DNA from: Zopfochytrium polystomum
Lineage: Eukaryota > Chytridiomycota > Chytridiomycetes > Chytridiales > Chytridiaceae
DNA: 64,000 nt
Reading direction: 5' to 3'
NCBI GenBank assembly: GCA_025765615.1
Contig: JAIVFJ010000007.1
Location: forward strand, 604,667 to 668,666
Numbering within the stretch: position 1 is the stretch's first letter; each line of letters starts with the position of its first letter. The notes under the pieces were generated by a model. It searched no databases, was not told the origin of the DNA, and saw only the letters and a program-made list of their open reading frames with translations. Below are positions 20,434 to 32,500 of the stretch, in pieces. Position numbers and translations under genes: made by a program.

Positions 20434-22614
20434 ATGCCGTCCACGTCGCCGCCATCCTCCTCTTCCTTGTCTTCGTCGGCCGCTGCTGGCGCTGCGAGGT
20501 CAACGTCCCTCTTCTCGCTACTGTCGATGCTCCTCCTCGTCGTGTCAGTCGCCGTGTTCCCCGCCTCGTGGGTCTTTGCTCACTTTTACGTCGGCAACTC
20601 CGCCGGCTGCTTTTCGGATGTGAGTTGGCCACTCCCCTCTTGTGCCTATCTTTTTTTGTTGCTGGTCATCCCTCTCCACCCTTTCTTGCCCTCATTGTGC
20701 ATGCGCTACTGCGCTGCACCACCTCTGTTCTACCATTTTCTTTCCATTATATTTACATTAACACACATCCAACCCATTTACACGCCTGCAAACCCACCAG
20801 GTCTGCACCCACACAAAGGCCAACAAAAAGTTCTCCATCAAAAAGGACCTCGCCCTCTTCTACAGCCTCCTCTTCCTGACCGCGCTCCTCGCCCTTCTCG
20901 CCAAGCATGTCCAACCGGTCCGCCGCTTCGCCGCGTACCGTCTCCTCACCCACTCTGCCGTGACCCTCGGCGAAGTCGCGTGGTTCGCGCTCGCCATCTT
21001 CACCGTGCTCTTCGCGGGGCCCGCGACCAACTGGTGGAACTACTGGCAAGCAAAGGAGCCGTCCGTAGCCTCGGGCAAGTGGGACTGGATCCACGCCGTC
21101 TTTGAAGTCTGCGCCTGGCTGTCCGGCGACGCCGCCGGCATGATCCTCGGCCTCGCCCTGCTCCCCGCCGCAAAACACAGCGCCGTCGCCGACGCCCTCG
21201 GTCTTCCTTATTCTGCGACCGCTCGCGTCCACAGCTGGCTTGGCCGCGCCGTCCTCTTCGTCGTGCTGCTGCACAGCGCCACCGGCCTGCTTGACGAGTC
21301 ATTTGGCGGCGAAGGGTCCGGCTTCTTGAACATGATGTTCGTGCCGGTCCACGACGCCGCCGGTCAATCGCCCTGGGGCGTGGAGAACTACAAGTTCCCG
21401 ATGGCCGCGTGGGCTACAATCGCCCTGGGCATCGTGGTGCTCACGTCGCTGGAGCCCGTCAGGAGACGCGCGTACGGCGTTTTCTACTCGGCCCACTTTT
21501 TGGTCGCCGCCGTTGTGCTGTTTGCGTACCTGCACTCGTCGATTTCCATTTTCTTTGCGATTCCTGGTGAGGATTGAGTTTCTTCTGCGGGCGTGCTGAT
21601 CGCTGCTGTTTCACCGATATCGCTGAAAACCCCCTGCCGCCCACACAACCAGGGATCGCGCTCTGGACCATCGACGGACTCATCCGCCTCGTCTCCCGTT
21701 TCCGCTCCCACGCCGTGCTCGCCTACACCCAAGAACCCTGCGGCTACCGCACCCTGACCGTGGCGACCGCCCGCGCCCCGCACTGCCAGCCCGGCCAGTT
21801 CCTCCGCGTCGCCGTCCCCGCCGTCGCCGCCGCAGAGTTCCACCCGTGGTCCGTCGTCCGCGCGGACTCCGACTCGGTCACTTTTCTCTTCGCCGCCGGC
21901 CCCACCGCTGGAAATTGGACCGCCCGCGTCGCAGACCACCTCGACAGCGTCGGCACACAAGGGTCGCTGAGACTCCAGGGCCCGTTCGGACGCGCGAGCG
22001 CACTCCCCGCCGACCGCGCGTTGCACTCCTTGGTCCTGTACGTCGGCGGCACCGGCGTCGCCCCCGCCCTGTCGATACTGCAGCGCGTGTTGGACGTCCG
22101 CCGCGGCGCCGCCGGCGCCGAAGTCCACGCGGCCGACGGCAAAACTGGAAAGGAGAAGAGCGACACGGTCGCGGCCGCGGCGCGCGCCGTCGGGCTCCGA
22201 GTGTACCTCTTCTGGGCGGCCCCGGCTGGCGGCCTTGCCTCTCTGAGCCCACTGCGCGACCTGCTGCGCGAGGCCGCGGCCACGGACGTTGCGCTGACGG
22301 TGCACCTCTTCGACACGTCGCGGCCGGGGCGGGACGACGACGGTGCTCCGGATGCAGTGGACGTCGCCGTCGACAACGCGCAAGTGGAAGTCCACGCGTC
22401 CCGCGGGCGGCCGCACCTGCGTGCGTTGCTGAACCGCCACGTCGTCGACAAGGTGCTGGCCGCGCAGGACTCGGGGGTCGTCGGCGCCACGGTCGGCGTG
22501 TTCGTGTGCGGCCCCGAGCGGTTCATGCAGGACGCGCTGGTCAGCGTTTCGCACTTTGAGGCCGAGTTTAAGCAGGTCAAGGTCGTGACCGAGGTCGAGT
22601 CGTACGCGCTGTGA
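20434..22614 (+). CDS. Ferric reductase / NADPH oxidase-like flavocytochrome
   Basis: Three exons (20434-20619, 20801-21566, 21653-22614) sum to 1914 nt, 637 residues plus stop, so the model closes in frame. The protein would move electrons from NAD(P)H through FAD and two membrane haems to iron(III) or oxygen outside the membrane. A signal-anchor-like start (SLFSLLSMLLLVVSVAVFPA) precedes several membrane helices. Haem-ligand histidine pairs are seen as HSWLGRAVLFVVLLH (H-x13-H) and HFLVAAVVLFAYLH (H-x12-H). The FAD motif is FHPWSVV; the NAD(P)-binding glycine loop is YVGGTGVAPALS, and the late nucleotide-site motif is CGPERFMQDAL. It ends VVTEVESYAL. Total length fits the FRE/NOX superfamily. 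The haem spacing does not separate ferric reductases from NADPH oxidases; no calcium-binding EF hand is present. It is the only clear housekeeping-type gene in the window and is not part of the microexon family. Confidence 0.92.
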
Positions 22615-23258
22615 GGAACTGGCCAGGCACGGCTGGGTTTCCTTGTTCGCTCTCGTTTTTTTTTTCTTTTCCGTCTCGAATGTGTTGCGGTTGGCTGGGG
22701 ACACCACTCCTTTCGCACATTCCATTCGTTTCCCATTTAGCGACAGCAAGGAATCACTCGCCTCTATTTGCTTTCTTTTCACATACGTTCTTTGCGGCGA
22801 TTGTCTTGCTTTCGAACGTGTCCTCGCGGGTTTTACCCTTAAAAGGTTTTTTATCTGACTGCAGAACCTCTTTCAGCGCATTTTTGGTTTTGTTCATGTT
22901 TTGTTCGGTCTCCCACTACTCCTTCCCTGTAAGCTGTTAGGCTTCATTTTCACAGCGGTCAAATGCCGGCTTGATAATCACAGACTACGATAGGCGACTT
23001 CAAATTTTGAGGGCCTCACAACTGCGTTTGCGAAGAATCTTACGAGAAATTGACCTCGAAGGAAGCGATATTGATATGCACATGGGAGAGAAACAATCCA
23101 TTTTTAAGGCGGAGGTGAAAAAAAAAAAAAAAAAAAAAAAAACTCGCGAAGAACTAGCCTTGTCCCAGGCCTGGCACAACGACCGTTTCGCGGCATCAGA
23201 AAAGGGAAGAGCACGATGATCGTAACAAATGGAAAAATCGATACCCTCAACCGCCAAA
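22615..23258. other. Convergent 3' spacer, reductase and gene 5
   Basis: Both flanking genes end here. It contains an A run of about 24 near 23119-23142. No gene is seen; open frames are short and AT-rich. Confidence 0.5.
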
Positions 23259-26200
23259 CTACTTCTTTTTCCCACCTCCACTGCTTGCCGCAGGCTTCGC
23301 CGCAGCCGCCTTTGGCGCTGCTGCCGCCTGCTGCTTGGTGCCGCCGCCACCGCTGGCTGCCGCAGTCTTCGCGGTTGTCTTCTGCGCAGCCGGTTGTTGC
23401 TTCGCGCTAACCCCTCCTCCTCCTCCACCGCTCGCGGAGGTTTTGGCTTGCGTCTTCCCGTTCGCGCTGGTGCTGCCGCCACCACTGGCAGCCGCAGTCT
23501 TCGCAGTTGTCTTCTGCGCAGCCGTTTGTTGCTTCGCGCTAACACCTCCTCCTCCTCCTCCGCTCGCGGAGGTTTTGGCTTGCGTCTTCCCGTTCGCGCT
23601 GGTGCTGCCGCCACCACTGGCAGCCGCAGTCTTCGCAGTTGTCTTCTGCGCAGCCGGTTGTTGCTTCGCGCTAACACCTCCCCCTCCTCCTCCGGCTTGC
23701 GTCTTGCCGTTCGCGCTGGTGCTGCCGCCACCTCTGGCAGCCGCAGTCTTCGCAGTTGTCTTCTGCGCAGCCGGTTGTTGCTTCGCGCTAACCCCTCCTC
23801 CTCCTCCTCCGCTCGCGGAAGTTTTGGCTTGCGTCCTGCCGTTCGCGCCGTTGCTCGTCGTTCGCGATTGAGTCGTCGTCGACTTTTGCGTTGTAGCCTT
23901 TTGTGGCGTCGACTTTTGCGCGGTCGTGGTTTTGGCTTGCGTCTTGCCGTTCGCGCTCCCGCTGCTCGTCTTTTGTTGCGTCGTCTTCTGGGTATTCGAC
24001 TTTTGCGCGGTCGCGGTTTTCGCTTGCGTCTTGCCGTTCGCGCCATTGCCCGTCGATCGCGATTGAGTCGTCGTCGACTTTTGCGTTGTAGCCTTTTGTG
24101 GCGTCGACTTTTGAGCGGTCGTGGTTTTGGCTTGCGTCCTGCCGCTCCCGCTCCCGCTGCTCGTCTTTTGTTGCGTCGTCTTCTGGGTATTCGACTTTTG
24201 CGCGGTCGCGGTTTTGGCTTGCGTCTTGCCGTTTGCGCCGTTGCCCGTCGATCGCGACTGAGTCGTCGGCTTTTGGGTTGTCGTCTTTTGTGGCGTCGTC
24301 TTTTGCGCGCTCGGCGCCTTTTGGCCCGCCGTTTGCCGTTGGGTTTGCTTCGCGCCGCTGGCACTCGTCTTAGCCGTTCCCTTCTGCCCGGTGGTCGCCT
24401 TTTGCGTCGTTTGCCTTTGAGTCTGCCCCTGCTTCGCGCCGCCCGCGCCGGTTTTCGGAGTCGTCGTTTTCTGGCCGGTCGACCTTTGTCCCGTTTGCTT
24501 AGACTTCTGCCCCTGCGTCATGCCGTTGCCCGTTGTAGTAGCCTTCTGCCCGGCGTTCGTCTTTTGGCTTGTTTGCCGTTGAGTTTGCCCCTGCTTTGAG
24601 TTCGTACCGCTGGCTTTCGACTTTGGAGTCGTGGGCGTCAACCTCGGGGCTGTTTGCTTTTGCGCGTTTGGCTGCTTCGTGCCGGCGTCACGGGTTTTGC
24701 TTGACCGCGGGCCGGTGGTCTGCTTTGGAGTCTGTTCCTTCGCCCCCGCGATTGTGCCTTTGGCAGGCGATTTGCCGCCGTTAACGTTGGTCCGAGCCTT
24801 CGTCCCGCCAGTCGCGGCGGTGGCCCCGCGAGTTGTCCCAGACGTCGTGCCGGCCTTTGCTCCAACGCTTTGCTTCGTGGCGCCAATCTTGGGGGTCTTT
24901 GATGCTCCTATGGTCGTGCCGGTCTTGCCTGTAGCGCCACCGACTCCGCTTGCTTTGGGGATCTTTGAGGCTCCTTTAGCGTTGCCATTTTTGCCCGCGG
25001 TGCCAGGGAGCAAGGTCCGGGTGCTTGTGGCCTTGGGAACCTTAGACGAACCCGCCGCATTTACTTGAACGCCACTCTTGGCGATACCGCCAGCGCTGGC
25101 CGCCCTCATCGCCGTTTGCTTGGTTACGATCTTACCATCAGCATTCGCTTGTAAGCCAATCTTCCGGATGCCGGGGCCGAGCAAGTTCCCAGTGCCGCCA
25201 TCGCCGGTCGCCCTCGCCGCTGTTCCCGTGATCATCGCCGTTTGCTTGGTAAGCCCCGCCATTATGCCCTTCGCACCGGCGGCATTCACTTGGACGCCAC
25301 TCTTGGCCATGCCACGGGAGAGAACACCCGCTCCCGCTCCGCCATTACTAGCGGCCTTCGCCAATTGAGCACTAATCTTGCCAATGCCGCCGCCGCCGAG
25401 CAAGTTCCCAGCGCCGCCAGCCTTGGTTGCCGTCGCCGTCCCTCCCGCGATCTTTGCACCTTGCTTCACGAGCCCCGCCGCGCCATTTCCAGAGGGATTC
25501 ACTTCGATGCCAATTTGGGCGACGGCGCCGCCAAGCAAGCTCCGAGTGCCTCCCGCCTTGGTCGCCGCCGCTCCGGCGATCTTCGCCCCTTGCTTGACGA
25601 GCCCTGCCGTGGTCCCACCGCCGAGCGCGCCAGCGACTTTCCCCGCCACGTTCGCGATCTGTGCTGCCGCGCCGCCCGCCTTCCCGCTCGCCTTCGCTCC
25701 ACCGCCGCCGAGCGAACCTGCGACGCCGCCGCCGCCGACCGCGTTACCGAACTTTGACGTCGCCTGTGTCAGCACCCCCGCGGCCTTGCCTATCGCGCCA
25801 GCCGCCTTGGAGTTGGGCGCAATCGCGCTCGTCGCCTGCGCGATCGTCGTCGCGGCGTTGGAGATCTTGGGCGCATTGTCTGCCGAAGAGTTGGTGAGAA
25901 AGCGCGAAACTTTCGCAACGAAAGCAAACTGGGGCTGCTCACTCGCGACGGCCGACGCGGCACTCAATGCGCCCTTAGTGATTCTCGCTGCAGACGCCAG
26001 CGTGCCGCCTTTTCCCGATCGGATAGGCGACGACGAGTGAGTTAAGTTTTCCCGAATCGTATCAGTGGCATGCACAGTCATTTACCTCCTGGCACAAGCT
26101 TGACGGCTCCGCTCGCGATGTTCTTACCTGCGTCAAGCAAAGTTTCTATGTGGATGAGTTTCAGGGTGATGGAAAATTTGAGTTAGCTCAACGAAAAACG

Positions 26201-27618
26201 TTCGATATTTAGAATCGGTACATACGACCGGCACTCTTGCCCTTTGAAATATCGCTTAAGACTCCGAGGCCCGTTCGCGCAGCCGTCAGCCCTAGCTCGA
26301 GGCCCTTTCCAGCTGGAAGGGCGGGAAGGAGTGAGGGAGGTCGGGGGTCAGCGGGAGGAGCTCTTGGAACTTAATCTTGTCCTCATCGTACCAGGTGTAA
26401 AGCTCGCCACTGTTTCGAGGGTCTGCAGAAAGATTGGCCCGAGTGCGGGGGGAAAGGTTGGATGCGGGCTTTGTCAGTTCACGCTGTGCGTGTCGTGGGT
26501 GAAAAAAAGGTACCTTCAAGTCGGAGGCTGCGGGGATGCATGATAGAAGTATTCGGAAAATTAGCGGGCGGAACAAAACACGCGCAAAATAGCGCGTGTG
26601 GCCGCGTGTGGCCAAAAAGAGAGTTATGGGTACCTTTAGGAATGGCTGCTCTTGCGGTTTGCTCAACTCCTTGCAAGGCGTCGCTTCCGATCGCTAATGT
26701 GTGGAAATGCAAAACGACGCGGGTGAGTATCCAAAACATGTCAGGCTTCAACGTTACGTCGTCGACTCACTTGATGCGGGTTTTTGTTCAACGATATCCC
26801 TTCCAACAGTTGCTACTGTATTCACAAGCTGTGCGCCACCCCTCGTAACTGCTCGAAGCAATGGTTATCTGACTTTGACCTCTCACTCCTGATCTCAACC
26901 ATTCCGCTTACGTACTTGGGTTGGACTGCACGACATCGTTCAAGACCTAAAATTTACCGAACGCGGAAAGAGGTCAGCTCGCGACAAAGTCGAGACTTAA
27001 ATGTTTGATCATTGCAAATACCTTTCCAGGGTTGCTCGCCACGTTTTCTACTGTCTGTACGACCTGATTTGTTTCAGAAAATGTTAAAACGGAGCCGGTC
27101 TTGTCGATTTAAGCTTCGCACAGTACATTGGATGCCACGCTTTCACCGACGTTCTCAATCTGTGGATGTTTGAAAGAGGTTCGTCACGTTACACTTGTGT
27201 AAGCGAAAAAAAGCTTTACCGTGTTAACGACGTCGCCAAACAAGTCGCCGAGGTCTCTACGAGAGGCCCGGACGCTGCGCTGTCGCTTGTGTAGCGTCAC
27301 ATCGGCGCCCGTCGTCGATGACGGATCCACCGGGGCATTCAAATCCACATTGTTTGATTCCTCCGATGCCGCAACCAGGTAGAACTCAAGTTGACCCACG
27401 GCGGCCCCGTCTTCGGCGCTTGTCGCGTCGCTAGCGCTGGTGAGAAGGTCGGCCGCCGCGGCCCAAGCGGAGAGCGCCAGTGCCAGTATGAGCAGGAGAA
27501 GGAGCAGCACCGATGAGGACGTGCGCCGCTGACGAGTCAGTAGAAGGCGACGGGCATTGGAGGTGTCGTGCCGCTCCGTCAGAACGGGCGGCTCGCGCCA
27601 AAGGTTCGTGGTGGTCAT
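23259..27618 (-). CDS. Microexon-array secreted protein, gene 5 (Gln/Thr/Lys-rich tail)
   Basis: Divergent family member that appears unbroken. Exon 1 (27220-27618) has a hydrophobic signal (SSSVLLLLLLILALALSAWA) and ends LHKRQRSVRASRRDLGDLF… instead of the usual RRGG box. The middle exons are degenerate but recognisable, e.g. QTVENVASNPGK near 27030, AARTGLGVLSDISKGKSAG near 26230, and KNIASGAVKLVPGG near 26090. The last exon (23259-25879) follows a 63-nt intron with donor GTGAGC and acceptor CGGCAG. Its first half is Ala/Gly-rich (KAGGAAAQIANVAGKVAGAL), with repeated VKQGAKIAG and GGGGIGKISAQ-type segments. Its second half is Gln/Thr/Lys-rich (KTQAKTATAQKSNTQKTTQQ), and it ends SSGGGKKK. 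Unlike the other tails it has few GGGKTQTARGGG units. The tail reads through in one frame. Role unknown; secretion is inferred from exon 1. Confidence 0.75.
23330..23840. repeat. 132-bp tandem repeats in gene 5 tail
   Basis: Four copies of a unit encoding KTQAKTSASGGGGGGVSAKQ and then QPAAQKTTAKTAAASGGGST. Most copies have a period of 132 bp; one is about 15 bp shorter because it lacks a KTSASGG-type part. Copies are almost identical, so the expansion is recent. A second, looser repeat with a period of about 190 bp lies just upstream in the tail (about 23860-24250). Confidence 0.85.
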
Positions 27619-27712
27619 TGGTGGCGGCTTTTGAATGAGCAGGTCAGGAGGGGGCGAATAGACGTGAAGCGAGTTGAAAGTGTGGAAGATAACTAAATTG
27701 GATGGCGAGCTG

Positions 27713-27719
27713 TTATATA
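27713..27719 (-). promoter_or_regulatory. TATA box of gene 5
   Basis: The minus strand reads TATATAA about 95 nt upstream of the gene 5 start codon. This is the clearest TATA element near any family gene in the window. Confidence 0.5.
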
Positions 27720-28382
27720 CGTACCGAGCAAGTGATGGACCGGCTGGGTTGGCTGCTTCTCATTTTTCTCGGCACTCTCATCCGCTATTTCTTTTCTCTT
27801 TCGCTGGCGGAGTCGGAGCGGGTCTCTGTCGCAGCCCCTTCAGAGTCGCGAGTGTCTCCGTGGCGCCTTAGCCGCATTTGGCGCTTTCACCCGATCTGTC
27901 TGTCTGTCTGCGGCTGCCGGGGCTAAGCCAAGCAGAGTTTGCCGCCGGCTGCCGGGACCCTTCGCGGACTCGATCTCTTTTTCCCGAAAAGGAAGGAAAG
28001 GCGGCGGCCACCGCAGGCTGAGTACTAACCTTGTGCGCTGTTTGTTCAACATTGCACGATATTTCGGGTTTTTCTCTCCTGCGACCTTTGGGTCGTTTGT
28101 TAGTCAGTTATTAATACATGATGGTGACAGGCTGTCAACGCTTGCCAGCGGCTGCAAAATGCCTGGTCTCAATCATTAGATAGAACGCACCGATGAATTT
28201 ATTGGAAGTCGAGATTTATTCTATGTTCCCTTATATTGAATGACAAAGAAAGGCAGCAGAACGCAAGACATAAAAGCAGTGTAAGTGAAGGAAAGGTATT
28301 ACTGCAATATCCCTAAAACTTTGGGGATCTGACTTGTTTCCAAGAGTCGAACATAGATTGATTCCGACTTCTTCCCGACTTT

Positions 28383-28434
28383 GGTCTGGGGTTTTTCCAT
28401 TCTGCCCGGCGGCAGAATGGAAAAACTCTAGACC
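28383..28434. repeat. 24-bp inverted repeat with 4-nt loop
   Basis: Arms 28383-28406 and 28411-28434 pair over 24 bp with two mismatches, around the loop CGGC. The core is TTTTTCCATTCTGCC and its complement. It lies between the gene 5 promoter and a dead tail copy. It could be a terminator-like hairpin, a replication slippage palindrome, or the trace of a small inverted-repeat element. Confidence 0.85.
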
Positions 28435-28869
28435 GAACTGTGATTTCATCGCGAATCTGTCTGGCACTCTGTCGGAGGCAGTCTCGTTACACAACAGTTG
28501 CAACTACAGCAGGTAAACCTCTTCCGACAGAGAAAATTCGCATTCGCAATTCATCGCGTTCACCGCGGGCTCAAGTGCACGCGCGGCACTGGGCAGGAGA
28601 GTAACTTCTGCATGCATTGTTGAGAGACCGAGGAACAGACTGAGAGACAGACAATAAGTTGTACTTCGCATGGCGAATCCAGACTTTATCCGAAGTTTTA
28701 CCATTCTGCCGCAGTACAGATTACGTAAGTTGACCCACTTGTTTTCAAGTCGGAATCAAGTTTTCATGTTCGACTCGAAAACAAATCGAAAAGGACTTGG
28801 AAAAAAGTCGGTGCCCCAAAGGTTTAGGGAATACCAAACTCCAAAACTCGCTATCCAAGTGGAAGACGC

Positions 28870-29340
28870 ATTCCCTCCCCCCACGAGCTCCTCAGTTCTT
28901 CTCTCCTCCTGCTCCACCACCCACCGCCGGTTTTGCTGCTGCTGTTGCGGGCTTCGCCGCTGCTGCTGTTTTGGCGCGACCGCTTGCTGCTTTGTGGCCG
29001 CCTGTTTTCGCCGCACTTTGTGCATTGCCTCCCTTGCCAGCTGCTCCGCCGCCGCCTCGTGTCGTTTGGGTAATTCCTCCGCCTCCGGCAGTCTTACCAG
29101 AAGCCCCTCCGCCACCACGCTATCGAGGCAGCTGGCGCCTGGCCGCCTCCTGATCCTCCCTTGCCTCACGCCGCAGGCCCCGCCGCCTCAACCGCCGACG
29201 CCGCGCGCCGTTTGGGTCTTTCCGCCGCCCCCGGCAGCTCCACCGCCGCGCCTTTGCCACCTCCAGTTGCGCCCCCGCCGCGTCCACCGGTCGAAGCAGT
29301 CGCCTCGCCTCCGGCCGCGCCGTGCTGCGGCATTATGAAT
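28870..29340 (-). pseudogene. Relic of a family tail exon
   Basis: On the minus strand this matches the 3' end of the gene 6 tail by eye: KQQ-rich stretch, KPA, then a GGGG run and a damaged KKK ending. A few GGGGKTQTARG-like and TGGRGGG units remain at its upstream end. Frames break repeatedly and no upstream exons exist. It is a truncated duplicate of the last exon of a gene 6-like copy. Confidence 0.7.
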
Positions 29341-29539
29341 GATCTCAATGGAGAACCGTTGGGCGCCGCCGTGCATTGACTGATGGAACAATAGAAATGG
29401 AGACTTGATTTATTCTATGTTCTCACACTGAATGCAGACAAATCGACGACGAAGAAGTTAACAGACCGCCAAGTTGTCAGTCAGTACCCCACTCCGAAAC
29501 CCGTTATCGACGAAGAACAAGCATTCCCCTCCCCACTCC

Positions 29540-32500
29540 TCACTTCTTCTTTCCTCCCCCTCCACCACCACCACTCGCCGGCTTTGCTGCTGCTGCTGCG
29601 GGCTTCGCCGCTTGCTGCTTCGTGGCCGCCTGTTGCTGCTTCGGAGCTGCCTGCTGTTGCTTCGGCGCCGCCGTCTGCTTCTGCGTAGATGCTTGCTTCG
29701 GGGCAGCCGGCTGTTGCTTTGTCGCAGCCGGCTGCTTCTGCGCAGTTGCCTGCTTCGGCGCCGACGCCTTCGTCGCACCGCCACCACCTCCACTCGTCCG
29801 CGCCGTCGTGGTCGTTTGCTTCTGCGCTGGCGCTTTCGCCGCACTACTGCCTCCTCCGGCACCACTACTAGCTCTCGTAGTGGTCTTCGTCCCACCGCCA
29901 CCGCCGCCGCCATTCGTGCGTGCAGGAGCCGCCTTGGCCGCTGTGTTGCCCCGCCCTGAAGCTGCACCGCTGCCACTGCCGCCCCGGCTTTGAGCACCTC
30001 CCTGAGCTTTTGTCCCGCCTCCGCCAGTCTTGGCGACAGTCCCACCGCCTCCGCTACCACCTCTCCCACCACCCGTCGCGCCGCCTCCCCCGCGTGATGT
30101 TGCCGTAGCGGCTGTCTTGCCGCCTCCCTTTCCACCTCCAGCCGCGCCACCACCGCCGCCTCCACCGCCACCTCGTGCGGTTGGCGTCTTACCGCCGCTG
30201 CCGCCACCCGCTCCTTTGCCGGCGCCAGTTGCGCCGCCTCCACGTGTTGCCGCCGAAGCGGGTGCCTTGCTGCCGCCTCCTCCCTTGTTACTTCCACTAC
30301 CGCCACGCGCCGTTTGCACCTTGGCACCACTAGCCTTGGCCGCAGAACCGCCGCCACCGGCACCTTTGCCGCCACCAGAAGTGCCGCCGCTGCCGCGACC
30401 TGATGCAGCAGTTGCCTTACCTCCACCTCCTCCTTTGGCACCACCACCACCACCACCACCACCACCATCACCGCCGCCGCCGCCGACACGTGCAGTTTGA
30501 GTCTTACGTCCACCTCCGCCGGCCTTCGCAGCCGAACCACTAGCGCCGTTGCCACGGCCGCCCCCACCTCCTCCACCGCCTTTGCCGCCACCCGTCCCTC
30601 CTCCACCGCGCCCGGAAGCCGCAGCCGACGCCTTGCCACCTTTGCCACCCTTACCACCTCCAGCACCTCCTCCTCCTCCGCCACCGCCTCCACCGCCACC
30701 GCCACGTGCCGCTTGAGTCTTCCCTGCGCCCCCGCCTCCTCCACCGCGTCCCGACGCCGCAGCCGTTGCCTTGCCGCCACTTCTTCCTCCGATTCCAGCC
30801 CCTCCAGCCCCACCGCCGCCGCCGCGCCCCGCCTGTGCTTTGCCGCCGCCACCACCGGTCCTGGCTGCTGCCCCGCCGGCACCGCCTTTGCCGCCACCAC
30901 TCGTTGCGCCTCCGCGTCCCGTCGCCGCAGCAGCCGCCTTCCCGTTACCTCCCCCCTTGCCGCCTCCACCGCCGCGCGCCGTCCGCGTCTTTCCACCACC
31001 ACTTGTTGCGCCTCCGCCGCGTCCGTTTGTCGAAGCTGCCGCCTTGCCGCCACTCCCGCCCTTGCCTCCGCCCGCACCACCGCCCCCACCGCGCGCCGTT
31101 TGCGTCTTTCCTCCGCCGCCGACAGCTCCACCGCCACCAGCACCTTTGCCGCCGCCGCCGCCACGTCCATTCGCCGCAGCTGAAGCCTTGCCACCCTGGC
31201 CGCCAGCAGCCCCCTTCCCTAGCGCCGCGTTGATCCGCTCCGTCGCCGCGTTCGCCTTTCGCACAACCCCGCCACCCCCGCCGCCTCCCGCCTTGCCGCC
31301 TCCACCGCCGCCGCCTCGCACAGTCTGCGTCTTTCCTCCTCCTCCTCCTCCTGCGCCGGCCTTGGCGGCAGTACCACGTGCTCCACCTGCTCCGCGCGCG
31401 GCCCCGCCGCCTCCTGCGCCTTTGCCAGCACCGGCCGCACCGCCCTTTCCACTCCCGGCCACCGCACCGCCGCCCCTTCCGGACTTGGCCCCAGCTGTCC
31501 CGTCGGCACCGCGTCCAGCGGCCGTAGCTGCTGTCTTTCCACCGCCCCCGGCGCCGCCCTTGCCACCTCCAGCGCTTCCACCGACGCCGCGCACCGCCTG
31601 CGTCTTACCAGGACCGCCGCCGCCAGCGCCTTTACCGGCTGCCGGTCGCACCGCCGCCGCCGCCACGTCCCGCCGTTGTGGCTGGTGCCTTGCCGCCACC
31701 AGCGCCCTTACCAGCGCCGGTTCCGGCCGCGCCGCCGCCGCGGGCTGCTTGCTTCCCTCCGCCGCCGGCTGCCCCCGCCGACACCGCGTGCTGTTGCTGC
31801 TGCTGCAGCCGTCTTGCCGCCACCGCCTCCCTTGCCTCCCCCGACTCCGGCGCCGACCCCGCGGGCTGTACTGCGTCTTGCCTGCACCGCTGCCAACTCC
31901 AGCGCCCTTGCCGGCACCCGCCGGGCCGCCACCACCGCGAGCCGCCCCCTGTTGCTGTCGCCTTGCCGCCACCCGCTCCCTTGCCGCCGCCTGCCCCGGC
32001 TCCGGCCACCACCGGCTCCGCCGCGCGCCACTTGGGTCGTCTTTCCTCCGCCCCGCACCACCACCACCAGGCTTGGCGCCAGCCCCTCCGCCTGCACCGA
32101 TTTTGCCGGCCCCGGCTTGACTCTTCCCACCGGCCCCCTGAGCCTTCCCTCCCGCACCTCCCTTCGCCGAACCGCTCCCAGTCGCAGCAGCGGCACCCTT
32201 CCCGGCCCCCTTCGTGCCGCCCCCCTGCAGCCCCCCGCCCCAGCTCCGCCCGTCTTTCCCTTCCCGCCGCCGCCCCTGCCAGCGCCAAGCGGCTTCCCCG
32301 ACCCAACGTCGATCCCGTTCTCCTTCAACGTCTCCCGCGCCTGCCGCTTCGCGATCGTCCCCACCGCCCGCTGCACTTGGTCTTTTGTCGGCCCCTTTGT
32401 GGGAAGCTTGGCCGCCGCTTGCGCCTCTTTGATCGCCTTCGGGAGGCTCTTGGCGGCTTGTACGCCTTGCTTGATTTCTGGGGGCGTTTTGGCGAGCCGG

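Larger units (their letters stand above)
27620..28869. other. Spacer upstream of gene 5
   Basis: Contains the gene 5 promoter and a long inverted repeat at 28383. A short sequence near 28195-28240 (…ATTTATTCTATGTTC…) recurs near 29400-29430, which fits duplicated 3' flanks of two tail copies. I see no complete gene. Confidence 0.5.

Noticed and set aside
22643..22940. Phe/Ser-rich open frames downstream of the reductase
   Set aside because: AT-rich 3' flank; frames begin after the stop codon and have no domain or splice support.
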